Shown here: piece by piece, positions 8,180 through 16,000 of the stretch
Numbering within the stretch: the first letter of the stretch is position 1
How the letters are laid out: the number at the start of each line of letters is the position of its first letter
NCBI RefSeq assembly: GCF_934746965.1
Contig: NZ_CAKVFS010000011.1
Span: 1-33,284, forward strand
Source of the DNA: an uncultured Methanobrevibacter sp.
GTDB lineage: Archaea > Methanobacteriota > Methanobacteria > Methanobacteriales > Methanobacteriaceae
Direction of reading: 5' to 3'
Length of the DNA: 33,284 nt
Notes under the pieces: generated by a model
The model's database searches: none
Told to the model about the DNA's origin: nothing
What the model saw: only the letters and a program-made list of their open reading frames with translations
Translations under genes and position numbers: made by a program

Positions 8180-8428
8180 ATGTCTAATCAGACAATTGAT
8201 GAAGTATCAGAAATTTTAGAATATATAATGGAGAATAACACAGTTCCACGTAATATAAGAGAGGCAGCACAAGAATCTAATGAATTGTTACATGATGAAA
8301 GTCAAGATCAGTCAGTAAAAATCAGTACTGTATTAACTAAATTAGATGAAATTAGTAATGATCCTAATATACCAGTACATGCAAGAACTTTAATTTGGGA
8401 AGTTCTTTCTAAATTAGAATCAATCTAA
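8180..8428 (+). CDS. UPF0147 family protein
   Basis: An 82-residue all-helical protein with the segments MSNQTIDEVSEILEYIMENN, TVPRNIREAAQESNELLHDE and DPNIPVHARTLIWEVLSKLE, which I recognise as the archaeal UPF0147 family (PF03685). Function is unknown. The start at 8180 is fixed by GGAGGGG ending 6 nt upstream; an in-frame TTG at 8165 lies before that site and is rejected. It converges on cbiG with only 7 nt between stops. Confidence 0.85.
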   Translation: MSNQTIDEVSEILEYIMENNTVPRNIREAAQESNELLHDESQDQSVKISTVLTKLDEISNDPNIPVHARTLIWEVLSKLESI

Positions 8429-8435
8429 TTTTATT

Positions 8436-9455
8436 TTAATCTTTTTTTGAAATAGCTAAAGCTATTGTAACACCATTAAAAGGTGTTTTTTTATAAATTA
8501 ACTTTGAATCAAATCCTGCAGTAATTAAAGCAGATGCCTCAGAAACACTACCTACACCAAACTTAGATTTCACAAATTCAGATTCATGAATTTCATTTGA
8601 TGTAAATAATTTTAATTTATCCATATCAACAAATTTAACTGGAATATTTAATTCATCACTTAAATCAAGTATGCCCTGTTCATTTTTCTTAACTTCACCA
8701 GAAGCTAAAAAAGTTAATCTGTTTTTAGAAATATTTAAATCATTTAAAGTTTTATTAACTCCTATTAAAATATCATTTTTTGATTTGCCTTTCTTACAGC
8801 CAATACCCATAACTATAGTTTCAATAGTCATTATTAATTTATGATTTTTATAGAAGACATGTATTTCATCTGTATTAATTTGACTGGTAAATTCAATTGA
8901 CACATCAATTTCAAGTGTATTTTTATTAAAATAATCAAATAAAAAATCATAATTTCCACTGCTATTAAGTAGAAATACTATTTCTTCACCATTTAAAATA
9001 GCTTTATTAAAATGTAAAATTTCTTTTGGATTTTTAATAGATAAATACAAATCTTTAGCTAAAACATCAATACCTAATTTTTTATTAACATCAGTTGCAG
9101 TTGTAATTACAGGTAGTGCATTTAATAATTCAGCAACTTTTGAAGTAAGTTTATTAGCTCCACCTAAATGACCAGATAATGTACTTATTACAAATTTCCC
9201 ATTTTCATCAATGTTTAAAATAGCAGGATCACTGACTTTTGATTGAATTAAAGGAGCAATACTTCTTATTAATATCCCTGAAGCCATAATAGCTATAATT
9301 GCATCATATTCATAAAATAATAATTTAATAGTATTTTTAATATCTTTATAATAAATATCAGTTGAAATAATAGTTGAGTCTTTATCTAAAAGCTCTTTTA
9401 AATGAAAAGATAAATCATAACCTTTTTTTGAAACTGAAATAATAGCTATTTTCAT
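8436..9455 (-). CDS. cbiG: Cobalt-precorrin-5A hydrolase CbiG
   Basis: A 339-residue CbiG, which opens the lactone ring of cobalt-precorrin-5A and releases acetaldehyde in the anaerobic cobalamin pathway. The N-terminal half has IAIMASGILIRSIAP and GKFVISTLSGHLGGAN, typical of the CbiG_N and mid regions. The C-terminal domain has GIGCKKGKS, LASGEVKKNEQGIL and FGVGSVSEASAL, typical of CbiG_C. The start overlaps the cbiB stop by 4 nt (ATGA), so the two are translationally coupled. An internal 21-nt stretch (8854-8874) exactly matches an origin box in the region upstream of cdc6. Confidence 0.92.
   Translation of the reverse strand: MKIAIISVSKKGYDLSFHLKELLDKDSTIISTDIYYKDIKNTIKLLFYEYDAIIAIMASGILIRSIAPLIQSKVSDPAILNIDENGKFVISTLSGHLGGANKLTSKVAELLNALPVITTATDVNKKLGIDVLAKDLYLSIKNPKEILHFNKAILNGEEIVFLLNSSGNYDFLFDYFNKNTLEIDVSIEFTSQINTDEIHVFYKNHKLIMTIETIVMGIGCKKGKSKNDILIGVNKTLNDLNISKNRLTFLASGEVKKNEQGILDLSDELNIPVKFVDMDKLKLFTSNEIHESEFVKSKFGVGSVSEASALITAGFDSKLIYKKTPFNGVTIALAISKKD
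8854..8874 (-). repeat. Origin-box-like sequence inside cbiG
   Basis: The 21 nt beginning AAGACATGTATTTCATC are identical on the plus strand at 11113-11133 in the probable origin region, next to cdc6. Read on the minus strand it is a TACAGATGAAATACATGTCTT-type box, one base away from the TTACAGTTGAAAT core. It lies within the cbiG reading frame, so it may be chance or a dispersed Orc1/Cdc6 site. Confidence 0.45.
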
Positions 9456-10489
9456 AATATCACATATAATATAATTGTAAAGATAACAATTGCAAGTGTA
9501 AATAATAATATTGTTAAATTTGATAATTTAACTGCTTTATTTATATCATTAATTTCAATGTTTTTATTGTTGTCTCCTAAAATATAAGTATCAATTTTAA
9601 TTAATTGAATATCTAAGGCTCCGGCTGTTGTTGCCATTGTAAAACCGGAATTTGGACTTGGACAATTTCTAGCATCTCTTTTCATTATTTTATAACTATT
9701 TTTATAATTGAATTTTAAAATCCATGCAGATAAAACAACGAATAATCCACTTATTCTTGCAGGAATATAATTTAGAATATCATCTATTTTAGCTGGAACA
9801 AAACCAATATTAATTAATTCATCAGTTTTATAACCTACCATTGCATCAAGTGTATTGAATATCCTATAATTAAATGGAATTAAAAGTAAAATAAATAAAA
9901 AATTATATGAATGAATAAATATACCTAGAATACTTAAAATCATAAAATAAAATACTGGTGAAATATATGAATCAGTAATATTTTCACTTAAACTTTCAAT
10001 AGTTGCAGAAACTATGAAACTTTCAGTTAATTCATCTGTATTTCTGCTTACTAAATAGGAAACATTTTGTCTTGCTTTGTTAATATCTTCTTTTAAATCC
10101 TTTTCAATGTTTTTAGCTGTGTCTAATAGCATTTTAATTGAAAATGTTGAAGATAATATTATTGTAAATATTAAATAAAATATAATTATATTAAATGAAA
10201 ATAAATAAAGTAATATAATTAATATTACACTTGAAATACTACACACAAATAATGTTAAAAGAAAACCAGACCATTTATTGTTTATTTTTATAAATCTGTT
10301 TTTGAAAAATGAAATTAATGATCCTATTAAAACAACTGGGTGAATTTTAGTTGGAAGCTCTCCATATATAATATCTATAAAAATAGCTAATAATAATGAT
10401 AATAATATAAATATTAATATATTAAATGTAAAGTTAATATTACTATAAGTAAAATATAAATTATTTATAAAATCAATATTATGTAACAT
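9452..10489 (-). CDS. cbiB: Adenosylcobinamide-phosphate synthase CbiB (CobD)
   Basis: A 345-residue polytopic membrane protein. GELPTKIHPVVLIGSLISF near residue 45 matches the family motif (usually GDP..HPVV.IG), and RDARNCPSPNSGFTMATTAGAL near residue 275 matches RDa..hpSPNaG...aaAGAL. It attaches aminopropanol (or its phosphate) to adenosylcobyric acid to give adenosylcobinamide (phosphate). It is the first gene of a two-gene minus-strand operon with cbiG. No Shine-Dalgarno sequence is evident before the ATG at 10489, so a leaderless mRNA is plausible. The extra 20 N-terminal residues before the first helix are unusual, and a later start cannot be excluded. Confidence 0.9.
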   Translation of the reverse strand: MLHNIDFINNLYFTYSNINFTFNILIFILLSLLLAIFIDIIYGELPTKIHPVVLIGSLISFFKNRFIKINNKWSGFLLTLFVCSISSVILIILLYLFSFNIIIFYLIFTIILSSTFSIKMLLDTAKNIEKDLKEDINKARQNVSYLVSRNTDELTESFIVSATIESLSENITDSYISPVFYFMILSILGIFIHSYNFLFILLLIPFNYRIFNTLDAMVGYKTDELINIGFVPAKIDDILNYIPARISGLFVVLSAWILKFNYKNSYKIMKRDARNCPSPNSGFTMATTAGALDIQLIKIDTYILGDNNKNIEINDINKAVKLSNLTILLFTLAIVIFTIILYVIL

Positions 10490-10556
10490 TACTTAATATA
10501 TAATATTAAAATAAATAAATATTTTATTATTTAATAAATAAAATTAAGGTGAAAAT

Positions 10557-11042
10557 ATGATTGATGAACAAGATGTTAAAAATTGGTTAACTGATGAAGG
10601 TATTTTCAGAGAAAAAGCTGTAGATGATAATGCAGATTTTCACTTTGTTATTGAATTTCCTAAAGATAATGTAATGGATATTGTTAAGCCTAAAGGAAAA
10701 GATACTATTGTAATAGGCTGTGCAACTCAAGTAGCACCTGAACATATTAATTTAATGCAAAGTGCATCTCCTAAAGATAAATCTAAATTTTTATTTGATG
10801 TAAGTACTAGTTTAAACATGTTTTTAGTTGATTATGAATTGAAAGTTGATCAGGATATTTTACAGCAATTTGTTGTTACTGATAATATTTATGAAGATGG
10901 ATTAACTAAAGATAATTTATATAAAACTATTAAAAAAGTCTTTAAATCTAAATTACATTGTATAATGTTACTTAATTATGATTTTGGAAATTCTACACCT
11001 GATATTTCAAAATCACACAATGAAAACAGTATGTTTGTTTAA
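10557..11042 (+). CDS. DUF2299-like conserved archaeal protein
   Basis: A 161-residue soluble protein. It starts MIDEQDVKNWLTDEGIF and contains FHFVIEFPKDNVMDIVKPKG and TIVIGCATQVAPEHINLM, a pattern I associate with the archaeal DUF2299 family, whose function is unknown. AGGTGA lies 5-6 nt upstream of the ATG. It is divergent from cbiB and is the last gene before the origin-like region. A T-run just after the stop (11043-11049) could terminate transcription. Family assignment is from memory of the N-terminal motif and is moderately sure. Confidence 0.7.
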   Translation: MIDEQDVKNWLTDEGIFREKAVDDNADFHFVIEFPKDNVMDIVKPKGKDTIVIGCATQVAPEHINLMQSASPKDKSKFLFDVSTSLNMFLVDYELKVDQDILQQFVVTDNIYEDGLTKDNLYKTIKKVFKSKLHCIMLLNYDFGNSTPDISKSHNENSMFV

Positions 11043-12088
11043 TTTTTTTATCTAATTTAGAGAGACAGACATGAATTTCAAGTGAAAGCTCTGCGAAGGT
11101 TCTGTAGGAATCAAGACATGTATTTCATCTGTAAAACACTTGAAATTTATCTTAATTTTTTGCGCTTTAAAAGTCAAATAAACACTTTTTTATTCTTATT
11201 TTTTAAAATAAACAATTTTAAAGAAATTTTCTATTTTTTTCACTTGAAACATATCTCTTGATTTTTTCAAAATAGAAAAATTTTCATTACACTTGAAATT
11301 AATGTCTCACTTTTCATGACAAATCATGAAAAATTTTTTTTCACTTGAAATATATGTCTTGATTTTTCGCGCCGGAGAAAAAATATGTTACAGTTGAAAT
11401 TAATGTCTCACTTTTCATGACAAATTATGAAAAATTTTTTTCAAATATTTTTTTAAAAATTTTTTTTCACTTGAAATATATGTTATACTTTTCAAATGCT
11501 CACAAAAACGTTTTTATTACTTAAAAAATTTACAATTGAAATATTACTTCTTTATTTTTAAAATAACTCCTAATTTGCTTTTATTAAAATTATAATTTTT
11601 CATTTAATTTTTCTTTAAATTTATTTAATTGCTAAAAATAACTTTATAAATCGTTATTTATTTAAAATATTTGTTTTTTATTGTTATTTTCACTTGAAAT
11701 TTAATTTAATTTAATTTCATCAAATTTTTATTTTCACTATTTTGATGATTTTTTCACTTGAAATATATGTCTTTATATTTGAAATGGTTATTTTTCATCT
11801 TTTATTTTTATCTTATTTTACAGTCTTTATTTTTTATTTTAATCTATAATTTTTTATTTTTTAATAATTAAATTATTTTTTGATTGTTTTATTTGATTTT
11901 AATTAATATTTTTAATTTAATTTTTATTTTCTATTGAAATTTTAATATTAACTTATATTTTTGTAATACAAACCTTTATTTAACACTTGTTTTCATATAT
12001 TAACACTGGAAATAATACTTATGATTTTTTTTCATAATTTTTAAGATTTTTCTTTATTATTATTTTTTTCAAAAGATACGGTGAGTAC
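11043..12088. other. Probable chromosomal replication origin (oriC) with ORB-like boxes
   Basis: About 1,046 nt without a gene, extremely A+T rich, ending at cdc6. It contains many copies of a box with consensus TT(A/T)CA(C/G)TTGAAAT followed in the best copies by ATATGTCTTGA. Plus-strand copies: 11135-11153, 11237-11261, 11286-11307, 11338-11362, 11388-11409, 11464-11486, 11687-11700, 11751-11774, and weaker ones at 11529-11550 and 12000-12019. Minus-strand copies: 11068-11087 and 11113-11136. The core TTACAGTTGAAAT resembles the mini-ORB described for Methanothermobacter Cdc6 binding (from memory) and the CAGTGGAAAC part of Sulfolobus ORBs. The stretch 11540-11960 has almost no G+C and few boxes, fitting a duplex-unwinding element. 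A lone G+C island, CGCGCCGG, sits at 11369-11376. Confidence 0.82.
11290..11441 (+). repeat. Two 51-nt direct repeats, each a box plus stem-loop, 101 nt apart
   Basis: 11290-11340 and 11391-11441 match at all but two positions. Each starts with an origin box (CACTTGAAATT or CAGTTGAAATT), continues through AATGTCTCAC and then a hairpin. In the first copy the hairpin is perfect: TTTTCATGA (11311-11319), loop CAAA, TCATGAAAA (11324-11332). The second copy has one change (C to T) that would keep a G-U pair in RNA but breaks one DNA pair. A T-run follows each. Confidence 0.8.
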
Positions 12089-13240
12089 ATGGCAAATATT
12101 TTTGATGACTTGGAGGTAGGACAATCAGTTTTTAAAGATAAACAACCTTTAGATCATAGGTTTTTACCTGAGAATTTACCTCATAGAAAAGAACAAATAA
12201 CACAAATAGCTAAATATTGGATTGAAGCATTAAATAATGTTACTCCTTCTGATATTACTATATATGGTAAAACTGGAACTGGAAAAACAGCAGCAGCAAA
12301 ATTTGCAAGAGAACAACTTAATGAAGCAGCATCTAATAAGAATGTTTTTATAAAAGTGGAATATATTCGTTGTACAGATTATACAACTGAATATCAGGTT
12401 ATTGCACAATTATGTCAAAAACTTGGAAGAAATGTTCCTCATAGAGGTTGGACAAAAGGGGAAGTTATCAATACCTTTAGGGACATTTTTAAAAGAAATG
12501 CATTTGGAAAAAAACTTATTTTAATTGTTATTTTAGATGAAATTGATATATTACTTAGTAAAGATGGAGATGGAATTTTATATACATTAACAAGAACTGA
12601 TAATGTATCTATATTATCTATCAGTAATTATGTTGAATTTAAACAATTTATCACACCTAGAGTAATGAGTAGTTTAAGAGATAAGGAAATTGTTTTCCCA
12701 CCTTATGGTGCTGATCAATTAGCTGATATTTTAAATGAAAGAGCACATTTATCTTTTAAAGAAGATACACTTGAAAGTGATGTCATACCATTATGTTCAG
12801 CTATGGCAGCTAAAGAAGAAGGTGATGCAAGATATGCTTTAGATTTACTTAGAACTGCTGGTGAAATAGCTGATGAAGAAGAATCCAATAAAATAATTGG
12901 TGATTATGTAAGAATGGCGAAAGATAGAATTGAACATAATAAAATCACTGATGTAATATTGACACTTCCAACACAACAGCAAAGAGTTTTAGATGCTATT
13001 TTAAGACTCACTCAAAATAATGAGGAAATAACTTCCGGTAAATTATATGATACTTATAAAGAAGTATCAAAAGGAGATTCTGTAACTTACAGAAGAATAT
13101 TTGATTTTATTAATGAACTTGAAATGTTAGGTATTATTTCAACCAATACCATATCCCGTGGACGTGGAAAAGGAAGAACTAATATTATAACACTTCAATG
13201 CGATACTAATTTACTTGAAAAAACACTTTATTCCATATGA
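12089..13240 (+). CDS. cdc6: Orc1/Cdc6 replication initiator
   Basis: A 383-residue AAA+ initiator. Walker A is GKTGTGKT (residues 60-67) and Walker B is VILDEID (about 147-153). YTLTRTDNVSILSISN carries the sensor-1 region, and a lid domain and C-terminal winged helix (about 300-375, RRIFDFINELEMLGIIST) follow. It binds origin boxes and recruits the MCM helicase. The adjacent upstream region is full of candidate boxes, as expected for an archaeal origin beside its own initiator gene. GGTGA lies just upstream of the ATG. Its last 13 nt overlap the end of pyrB on the other strand. Confidence 0.95.
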   Translation: MANIFDDLEVGQSVFKDKQPLDHRFLPENLPHRKEQITQIAKYWIEALNNVTPSDITIYGKTGTGKTAAAKFAREQLNEAASNKNVFIKVEYIRCTDYTTEYQVIAQLCQKLGRNVPHRGWTKGEVINTFRDIFKRNAFGKKLILIVILDEIDILLSKDGDGILYTLTRTDNVSILSISNYVEFKQFITPRVMSSLRDKEIVFPPYGADQLADILNERAHLSFKEDTLESDVIPLCSAMAAKEEGDARYALDLLRTAGEIADEEESNKIIGDYVRMAKDRIEHNKITDVILTLPTQQQRVLDAILRLTQNNEEITSGKLYDTYKEVSKGDSVTYRRIFDFINELEMLGIISTNTISRGRGKGRTNIITLQCDTNLLEKTLYSI

Positions 13241-14178
13241 GCCCATTTAGGATTGTTTTTTATTAATGTTTTTAAAATAGCCATTCTAATTGGAACAGCA
13301 TTAAATGCTTGATTGAAATATTTATTGTGTTTAGTATTATCTAAATCAGTATTTATTTCATCAATTCTTGGTAACGGATGCATAACAATAACATCTTTAC
13401 CTTCAAGCATTTTTTTATTAACAACATAAGCTCCTTTTATTTTTAAATATTCATCTAAATCTCCAAAACGTTCTTTTTGAATTCTAGTTACATATAGAAC
13501 ATCTACTTTATCAATAACATCTTCTATATTATCAACTTCAGTATATGGGATATTTTTCTTATTTAAATCATGTAAAACTTCCTGAGGCATTTTTAATTCT
13601 TTAGGAGCTACAAAATAAAGTTCAATATTATCATATAATCCTAATGCATTTGATAATGAATGTACTGTACGGCCAAATTTTAAATCTCCAACTAATGCTA
13701 TTTTTAAATTGTCAATGTGTCCTACTTCTTTTTTAATAGTATATAAATCAAGTAATGTTTGAGTTGGGTGTTGACCTGCACCGTCTCCAGCATTTATCAC
13801 TGGAACATCAACTATGTCTGATATGAATTTGGATACTCCTTCTAATTCATGTCTAATAACTAAAGCATCACTGTAACCTTCAAACATTTTTGCAGTATCA
13901 GCTATACTTTCTCCTTTTGAAACAGAACATGATCTGGTACTTTCAATACCTATACAGTTTCCACCTAAACGTTTCATTGATGTTTCAAATGATAATCTTG
14001 TTCTTGTAGAAGGTTCAAAAAACATTAATCCGAGGATTTTACCTTTTAATTCATCACAACTTTCTTTTGATTTAGCTATATCTTCTAATTTTGATGCTTC
14101 ATCAAGAATATAATCAATATCTTTTCTTTCAAAATCTTTTATTGAAATTATATTTTTTAATTTAAAAATTTTAAACAC
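13228..14178 (-). CDS. pyrB: Aspartate carbamoyltransferase catalytic subunit PyrB
   Basis: About 313-316 residues. FEPSTRTRLSFET (about 55-67) binds carbamoyl phosphate; HPTQTLLDLYTI and VMHPLPR are the other active-site segments. It makes carbamoyl-aspartate in pyrimidine synthesis. The start is uncertain: the longest frame opens with GTG at 14178, but AGGTG overlaps that GTG, and the first in-frame codon at proper spacing is ATT at 14169. Related PyrB proteins begin close to the KNIIS segment, consistent with either. It lies 3 nt after the flavodoxin-like gene in the hisG operon, and its end overlaps cdc6 by 13 nt tail to tail. The regulatory subunit gene pyrI is not in the window. Confidence 0.94.
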   Translation of the reverse strand: MFKIFKLKNIISIKDFERKDIDYILDEASKLEDIAKSKESCDELKGKILGLMFFEPSTRTRLSFETSMKRLGGNCIGIESTRSCSVSKGESIADTAKMFEGYSDALVIRHELEGVSKFISDIVDVPVINAGDGAGQHPTQTLLDLYTIKKEVGHIDNLKIALVGDLKFGRTVHSLSNALGLYDNIELYFVAPKELKMPQEVLHDLNKKNIPYTEVDNIEDVIDKVDVLYVTRIQKERFGDLDEYLKIKGAYVVNKKMLEGKDVIVMHPLPRIDEINTDLDNTKHNKYFNQAFNAVPIRMAILKTLIKNNPKWAHME

Positions 14179-14181
14179 CTT

Positions 14182-14673
14182 TTATTCGATTCTTCTATCA
14201 ATTAATTCGTTAATATAATTAGCAAATTTATCAATTTCATTCATATCTAACACAGGAATATTTCCTTTGGACAATGTTTTTTTAGCTTTTATTTTATCAA
14301 TAAAGTTACCTTCATCAGGGTTTATCTCATAACCGAAATTTGAAGAAATAAAAGATGAATTAACAAGTTGTTCTGAAAATGTTTTGTTTAAATGACTTTT
14401 AGTATTGGAATTATCATCACAGTTCATAAACAAAGCAACTGGTTTTTCCATTAATGTTCCCATATTTCTGGATATGTATCTTTTTAAGGTTCCTTGAACT
14501 TTACCATGATATAATGATCCAGCTAGTATAATAAAATCATATTTTAATAAACATGCTGTTTTGGCTTTTTCAATTGGAATTAACTGAATTTTAGCTTTTA
14601 TTTTATTTGATAAAATTTTAGCAGCTTTCTTTGTTATTCCACTAGATGTTGAGTAAATTATTGCTATTTTCAT
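14182..14673 (-). CDS. Flavodoxin-domain protein (HemG-like family)
   Basis: A 163-residue flavodoxin fold. IIYSTSSGITKKAA at the N-terminus is the FMN-phosphate loop, and FIILAGSLYHGKVQGTLKRY around residue 47-66 matches the flavodoxin_5/protoporphyrinogen-oxidase-like family. It probably binds FMN and transfers electrons; the partner is unknown. It overlaps the hisG stop by 4 nt (ATGA) and ends 3 nt before pyrB, so it is cotranscribed with two unrelated biosynthetic genes. Confidence 0.75.
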   Translation of the reverse strand: MKIAIIYSTSSGITKKAAKILSNKIKAKIQLIPIEKAKTACLLKYDFIILAGSLYHGKVQGTLKRYISRNMGTLMEKPVALFMNCDDNSNTKSHLNKTFSEQLVNSSFISSNFGYEINPDEGNFIDKIKAKKTLSKGNIPVLDMNEIDKFANYINELIDRRIE

Positions 14674-15530
14674 ATAATTCTCTCAATTGGTACAACAAGA
14701 ATGTCTTTTGCACCAGCATTTCTTAAATCATTAACAAGTTCAAAAACTACATCTTCATCTATAACTGCTTGTACAGCTACAGTTTCTTCTTTAGATAATA
14801 CTTCTGAAATTGTTGGTCCTGTCATTGCAGGCATGACTTTTTTTACTTTATCTAAGTTTTCCTTTTTAACATTCATCATTACAAGTTTTTTTCTTTCAGC
14901 TTCAATTACTCCTTTTATACTTGTACTTACAGCTTCAACTAATTCTTTTTTATTTTTAAAGCTATTTTCATTAGTAATAAGTTTAATAGTACTTTCTAAA
15001 ATCACATCAACAATTTTTAAATGATTCATTTTTAAAGTAGTTCCGGTACTTGTTAAATCAGTAATTAAATCTGCTATTCCAATTAATGGTGCAATTTCTG
15101 TAGAACCACTTAATGTTATTATTTTAGATGTTAAGCCATGTTCTTCTAAATATTTTTTAGTTAATGTTGGAAATTCAGTAGCAACAATCATATCTGAAGT
15201 TAAATCATCTACTGAATTTATATTTGAGTCTTCAGGTGATGCTAAAACTAATTTTGTTTGTCCAAATGCTAAATCAACTAATTCTTTAACATTAGCTTCA
15301 CTTTCATTGATTAAATCTACACCAGTTATTCCCATATCAACAATTTCATCTTCAACAAATTTTGGAATATCTGATGCACGAGCAAACATAACATCTATAT
15401 CTTTATTAAAAGTAGCAGAAATTAATTTCCTGTTAGCATTATCTTTTAATCCTAATCCAGCTTTTTCTAAGATAGCTATTGAAGGATCACTAATTCTTCC
15501 TTTAGAAGGTACAGCAATTTTTAATTTCAT
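14670..15530 (-). CDS. hisG: ATP phosphoribosyltransferase HisG (long form)
   Basis: A 286-residue HisG, first enzyme of histidine synthesis. MKLKIAVPSKGRISDPSIA is the typical N-terminus; the PRPP-binding segment is IADLITDLTSTGTTLKMN (about 170-187). The C-terminal ACT-like HisG_C domain ends KDILVVPIERII, so this is the long form that works without HisZ and is inhibited by histidine. An in-frame ATG lies 15 nt upstream (15545), but the TATA-like AATATATCATAT at about 15556-15570 would place transcription start close to or after it. I therefore prefer 15530. The stop overlaps the flavodoxin gene by 4 nt. Confidence 0.92.
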   Translation of the reverse strand: MKLKIAVPSKGRISDPSIAILEKAGLGLKDNANRKLISATFNKDIDVMFARASDIPKFVEDEIVDMGITGVDLINESEANVKELVDLAFGQTKLVLASPEDSNINSVDDLTSDMIVATEFPTLTKKYLEEHGLTSKIITLSGSTEIAPLIGIADLITDLTSTGTTLKMNHLKIVDVILESTIKLITNENSFKNKKELVEAVSTSIKGVIEAERKKLVMMNVKKENLDKVKKVMPAMTGPTISEVLSKEETVAVQAVIDEDVVFELVNDLRNAGAKDILVVPIERII

Positions 15531-15747
15531 TTTAAATCTTCTCATTTTATTTATGTGATATGATATATTATTTTTTTTATTAATACTTTTTTAAAGTGTT
15601 GAAATTCTTCATATTTTTTAATATTTTTAGATTTTACTATCAAATAATACAAAATGTTTAAATATAATAGAAATTATAATGATATTAAGCTTAAGATTAA
15701 TTTAAATTTATCATTAAGTTATAATTGATTATTTTGAGGTGAAAAAC
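15531..15747. promoter_or_regulatory. Divergent promoter region between hisG and the histone gene
   Basis: A+T-rich spacer. A minus-strand TATA box for hisG is probable at about 15556-15570. For the histone, GTTTAAATATAATAG at about 15656-15670 is the best TATA candidate, giving a leader of roughly 55-60 nt that ends in the Shine-Dalgarno GAGGTGA at 15736-15742. AGTGTTGAAAT near 15595-15606 weakly resembles an origin box. Confidence 0.4.
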
Positions 15748-15957
15748 ATGTCTGAAATACCAAAAGCTCCTATCGCAAGGATTATCAAAGATACTGGTGC
15801 TGAAAGAGTTAGTGAAGATGCAAAAGCTGAATTAGCTGAATATCTTGAAGAAGTAGCTCGTAACGTTGCAATTGAAGCAAACAATGTTGCTAAAATCGCT
15901 AAACGTAAAACTATCAAACCAGAAGATATTAAATTAGCTATTAAAAATTTAGAATAG
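15748..15957 (+). CDS. Archaeal histone (HMf family)
   Basis: A 69-residue histone-fold protein: PKAPIARIIKDTGAERVS (helix 1 and loop), a long helix 2 from EDAKAELAEYLEEVARNVAI, and KRKTIKPEDIKLAIKNL (loop 2 and helix 3). The N-terminal PIARI and the RKTI-x-xED motif are those of HMf/HMt-type histones, which wrap DNA as dimers and longer polymers. The start is the ATG at 15748, 5 nt after GAGGTGA; a GTG at 15739 overlaps that site and is rejected. The codons contain more C-ending choices (ATC, CGT, GCT) than neighbouring genes, as in highly expressed genes. Confidence 0.96.
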   Translation: MSEIPKAPIARIIKDTGAERVSEDAKAELAEYLEEVARNVAIEANNVAKIAKRKTIKPEDIKLAIKNLE

Positions 15958-15971
15958 TTATTTTATTCGAC

Positions 15972-15990
15972 TTTTTTTTATTTTTTTTTT
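15972..15990 (+). terminator. T-rich terminator after the histone gene
   Basis: Eighteen T in 19 positions begin 14 nt after the histone stop. Archaeal RNA polymerase terminates at such U-tracts without a hairpin. The tract abuts the AGGTG of the next gene at 15991, so read-through could still supply the deaminase gene. Confidence 0.6.
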
Positions 15991-16000
15991 AGGTGTTATT

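Noticed and set aside
11043..12088. tRNA, rRNA or small protein genes within the origin region
   Set aside because: No cloverleaf or G+C-rich RNA signature was seen, and open frames there are short and T-rich without ribosome sites.
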